Of a stretch of DNA of 5,615 bases, positions 5,421 to 5,615 are shown piece by piece. The position numbers and the translations under genes were made by a program. Within the stretch, counting starts at the first letter, position 1. Every line of letters starts with the position of its first letter. The stretch covers positions 1 through 5,615 of the forward strand of contig ONFH01000078.1 of the NCBI GenBank assembly GCA_900317015.1, written 5' to 3'. Under the pieces are notes generated by a model. It ran no database searches. It was given only the letters and a program-made list of their open reading frames with translations, and had not been told where the DNA came from. The DNA comes from an uncultured Erysipelotrichaceae bacterium. Its GTDB lineage: Bacteria; Bacillota_I; Bacilli_A; Erysipelotrichales; Coprobacillaceae.

Positions 5421-5453
5421 AATGGGCAAGAACAAAAGTTCATGCTCATTTTT
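5421..5453 (+). terminator. Intrinsic terminator after the amidase gene
   Basis: The 13-base arms AATGGGCAAGAAC (5421-5433) and GTTCATGCTCATT (5438-5450) pair with one G-U and one A-A mismatch, around an AAAA loop. TTTTT (5449-5453) follows the stem. It separates the amidase from the next gene. Confidence 0.88.
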
Positions 5454-5491
5454 ATTATGAGTTGTGAAATAAAGAAAAGAGATTAGTAAAA

Positions 5492-5615
5492 ATGAAAAAG
5501 CCATATATTGTCTGTCATATGAAGATGTCCATCGATGGACGCATCGATTGTGCCATGACAGAAAAGATCCAGGGCGTTACTGAATACTATGAAACATTAG
5601 AAGCCTTAGAGGCTC
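5492..5615 (+). CDS. RibD C-terminal / dihydrofolate reductase-like protein, partial
   Basis: The first 41 codons of a gene that runs past the window edge. The start is ATG 5492. The upstream sequence AAAGAAAAGAGATTAG offers only a weak ribosome binding site. The protein opens with MKKPYIVCHMKMSIDGRID, a first strand followed by the M-x-S-x-DG-x-I signature of the RibD reductase/dihydrofolate reductase-like fold, which usually binds NADPH. Stand-alone members are often annotated only as dihydrofolate reductase family proteins, and many are not involved in riboflavin synthesis. The rest of the fold lies outside the window, so the substrate and completeness cannot be judged. It follows a terminator, so it needs its own promoter, which I could not place with confidence. 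Confidence 0.8.
   Translation, partial: MKKPYIVCHMKMSIDGRIDCAMTEKIQGVTEYYETLEALEA

Overview
The window looks like chromosomal DNA from an AT-rich Gram-positive bacterium. The gene types (D-lactate dehydrogenase, a small CxxC partner protein, a DUF1295-type membrane protein, a lipoprotein amidase) and the codon style suggest a fermentative gut Firmicute, possibly of the Erysipelotrichia. That placement is inferred from style and was not tested. Every recognisable gene is on the + strand.

Layout. (1) Bases 1-394 hold the 3' part of a gene broken by a single-base frameshift in a run of seven A. I recall similar proteins from accessory loci of Firmicutes but cannot name a domain; its N-terminus lies outside the window. 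(2) Bases 395-662 have no gene. They hold a set of nested inverted repeats and a 12-base palindrome, and this first 660 bases is visibly more AT-rich than the rest. (3) Bases 663-1870 are a two-gene operon: a 68-residue CxxC protein and a D-2-hydroxyacid (probably D-lactate) dehydrogenase with all catalytic residues present. (4) Bases 1871-2296 hold a possible decayed gene, a clear intrinsic terminator, and a promoter region with two palindromes. (5) Bases 2312-2884 encode a class I SAM-dependent methyltransferase that seems to have lost a core strand and its last few residues. (6) Bases 2948-4311 are a second operon with its own promoter and terminator: a DUF1295/steroid-5-alpha-reductase-like membrane protein and a small multi-pass membrane protein of unknown function. 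(7) Bases 4319-5453 are a single-gene unit with a good promoter and terminator, encoding a lipoprotein with a C-terminal zinc amidase domain. (8) Base 5492 starts a RibD C-terminal/dihydrofolate reductase-like gene that runs off the end.

The genes do not form one pathway. They read as four short, separately terminated transcription units for pyruvate/lactate redox metabolism, membrane chemistry, cell-wall trimming and a reductase. Three places show gene decay of differing certainty: the frameshifted first gene, the possible remnant after the dehydrogenase, and the methyltransferase. I found no convincing new multi-gene system, CRISPR array, tRNA, rRNA or insertion sequence. The least explained signals are the nested repeats at 408-515 and the paired palindromes at 2226-2268.
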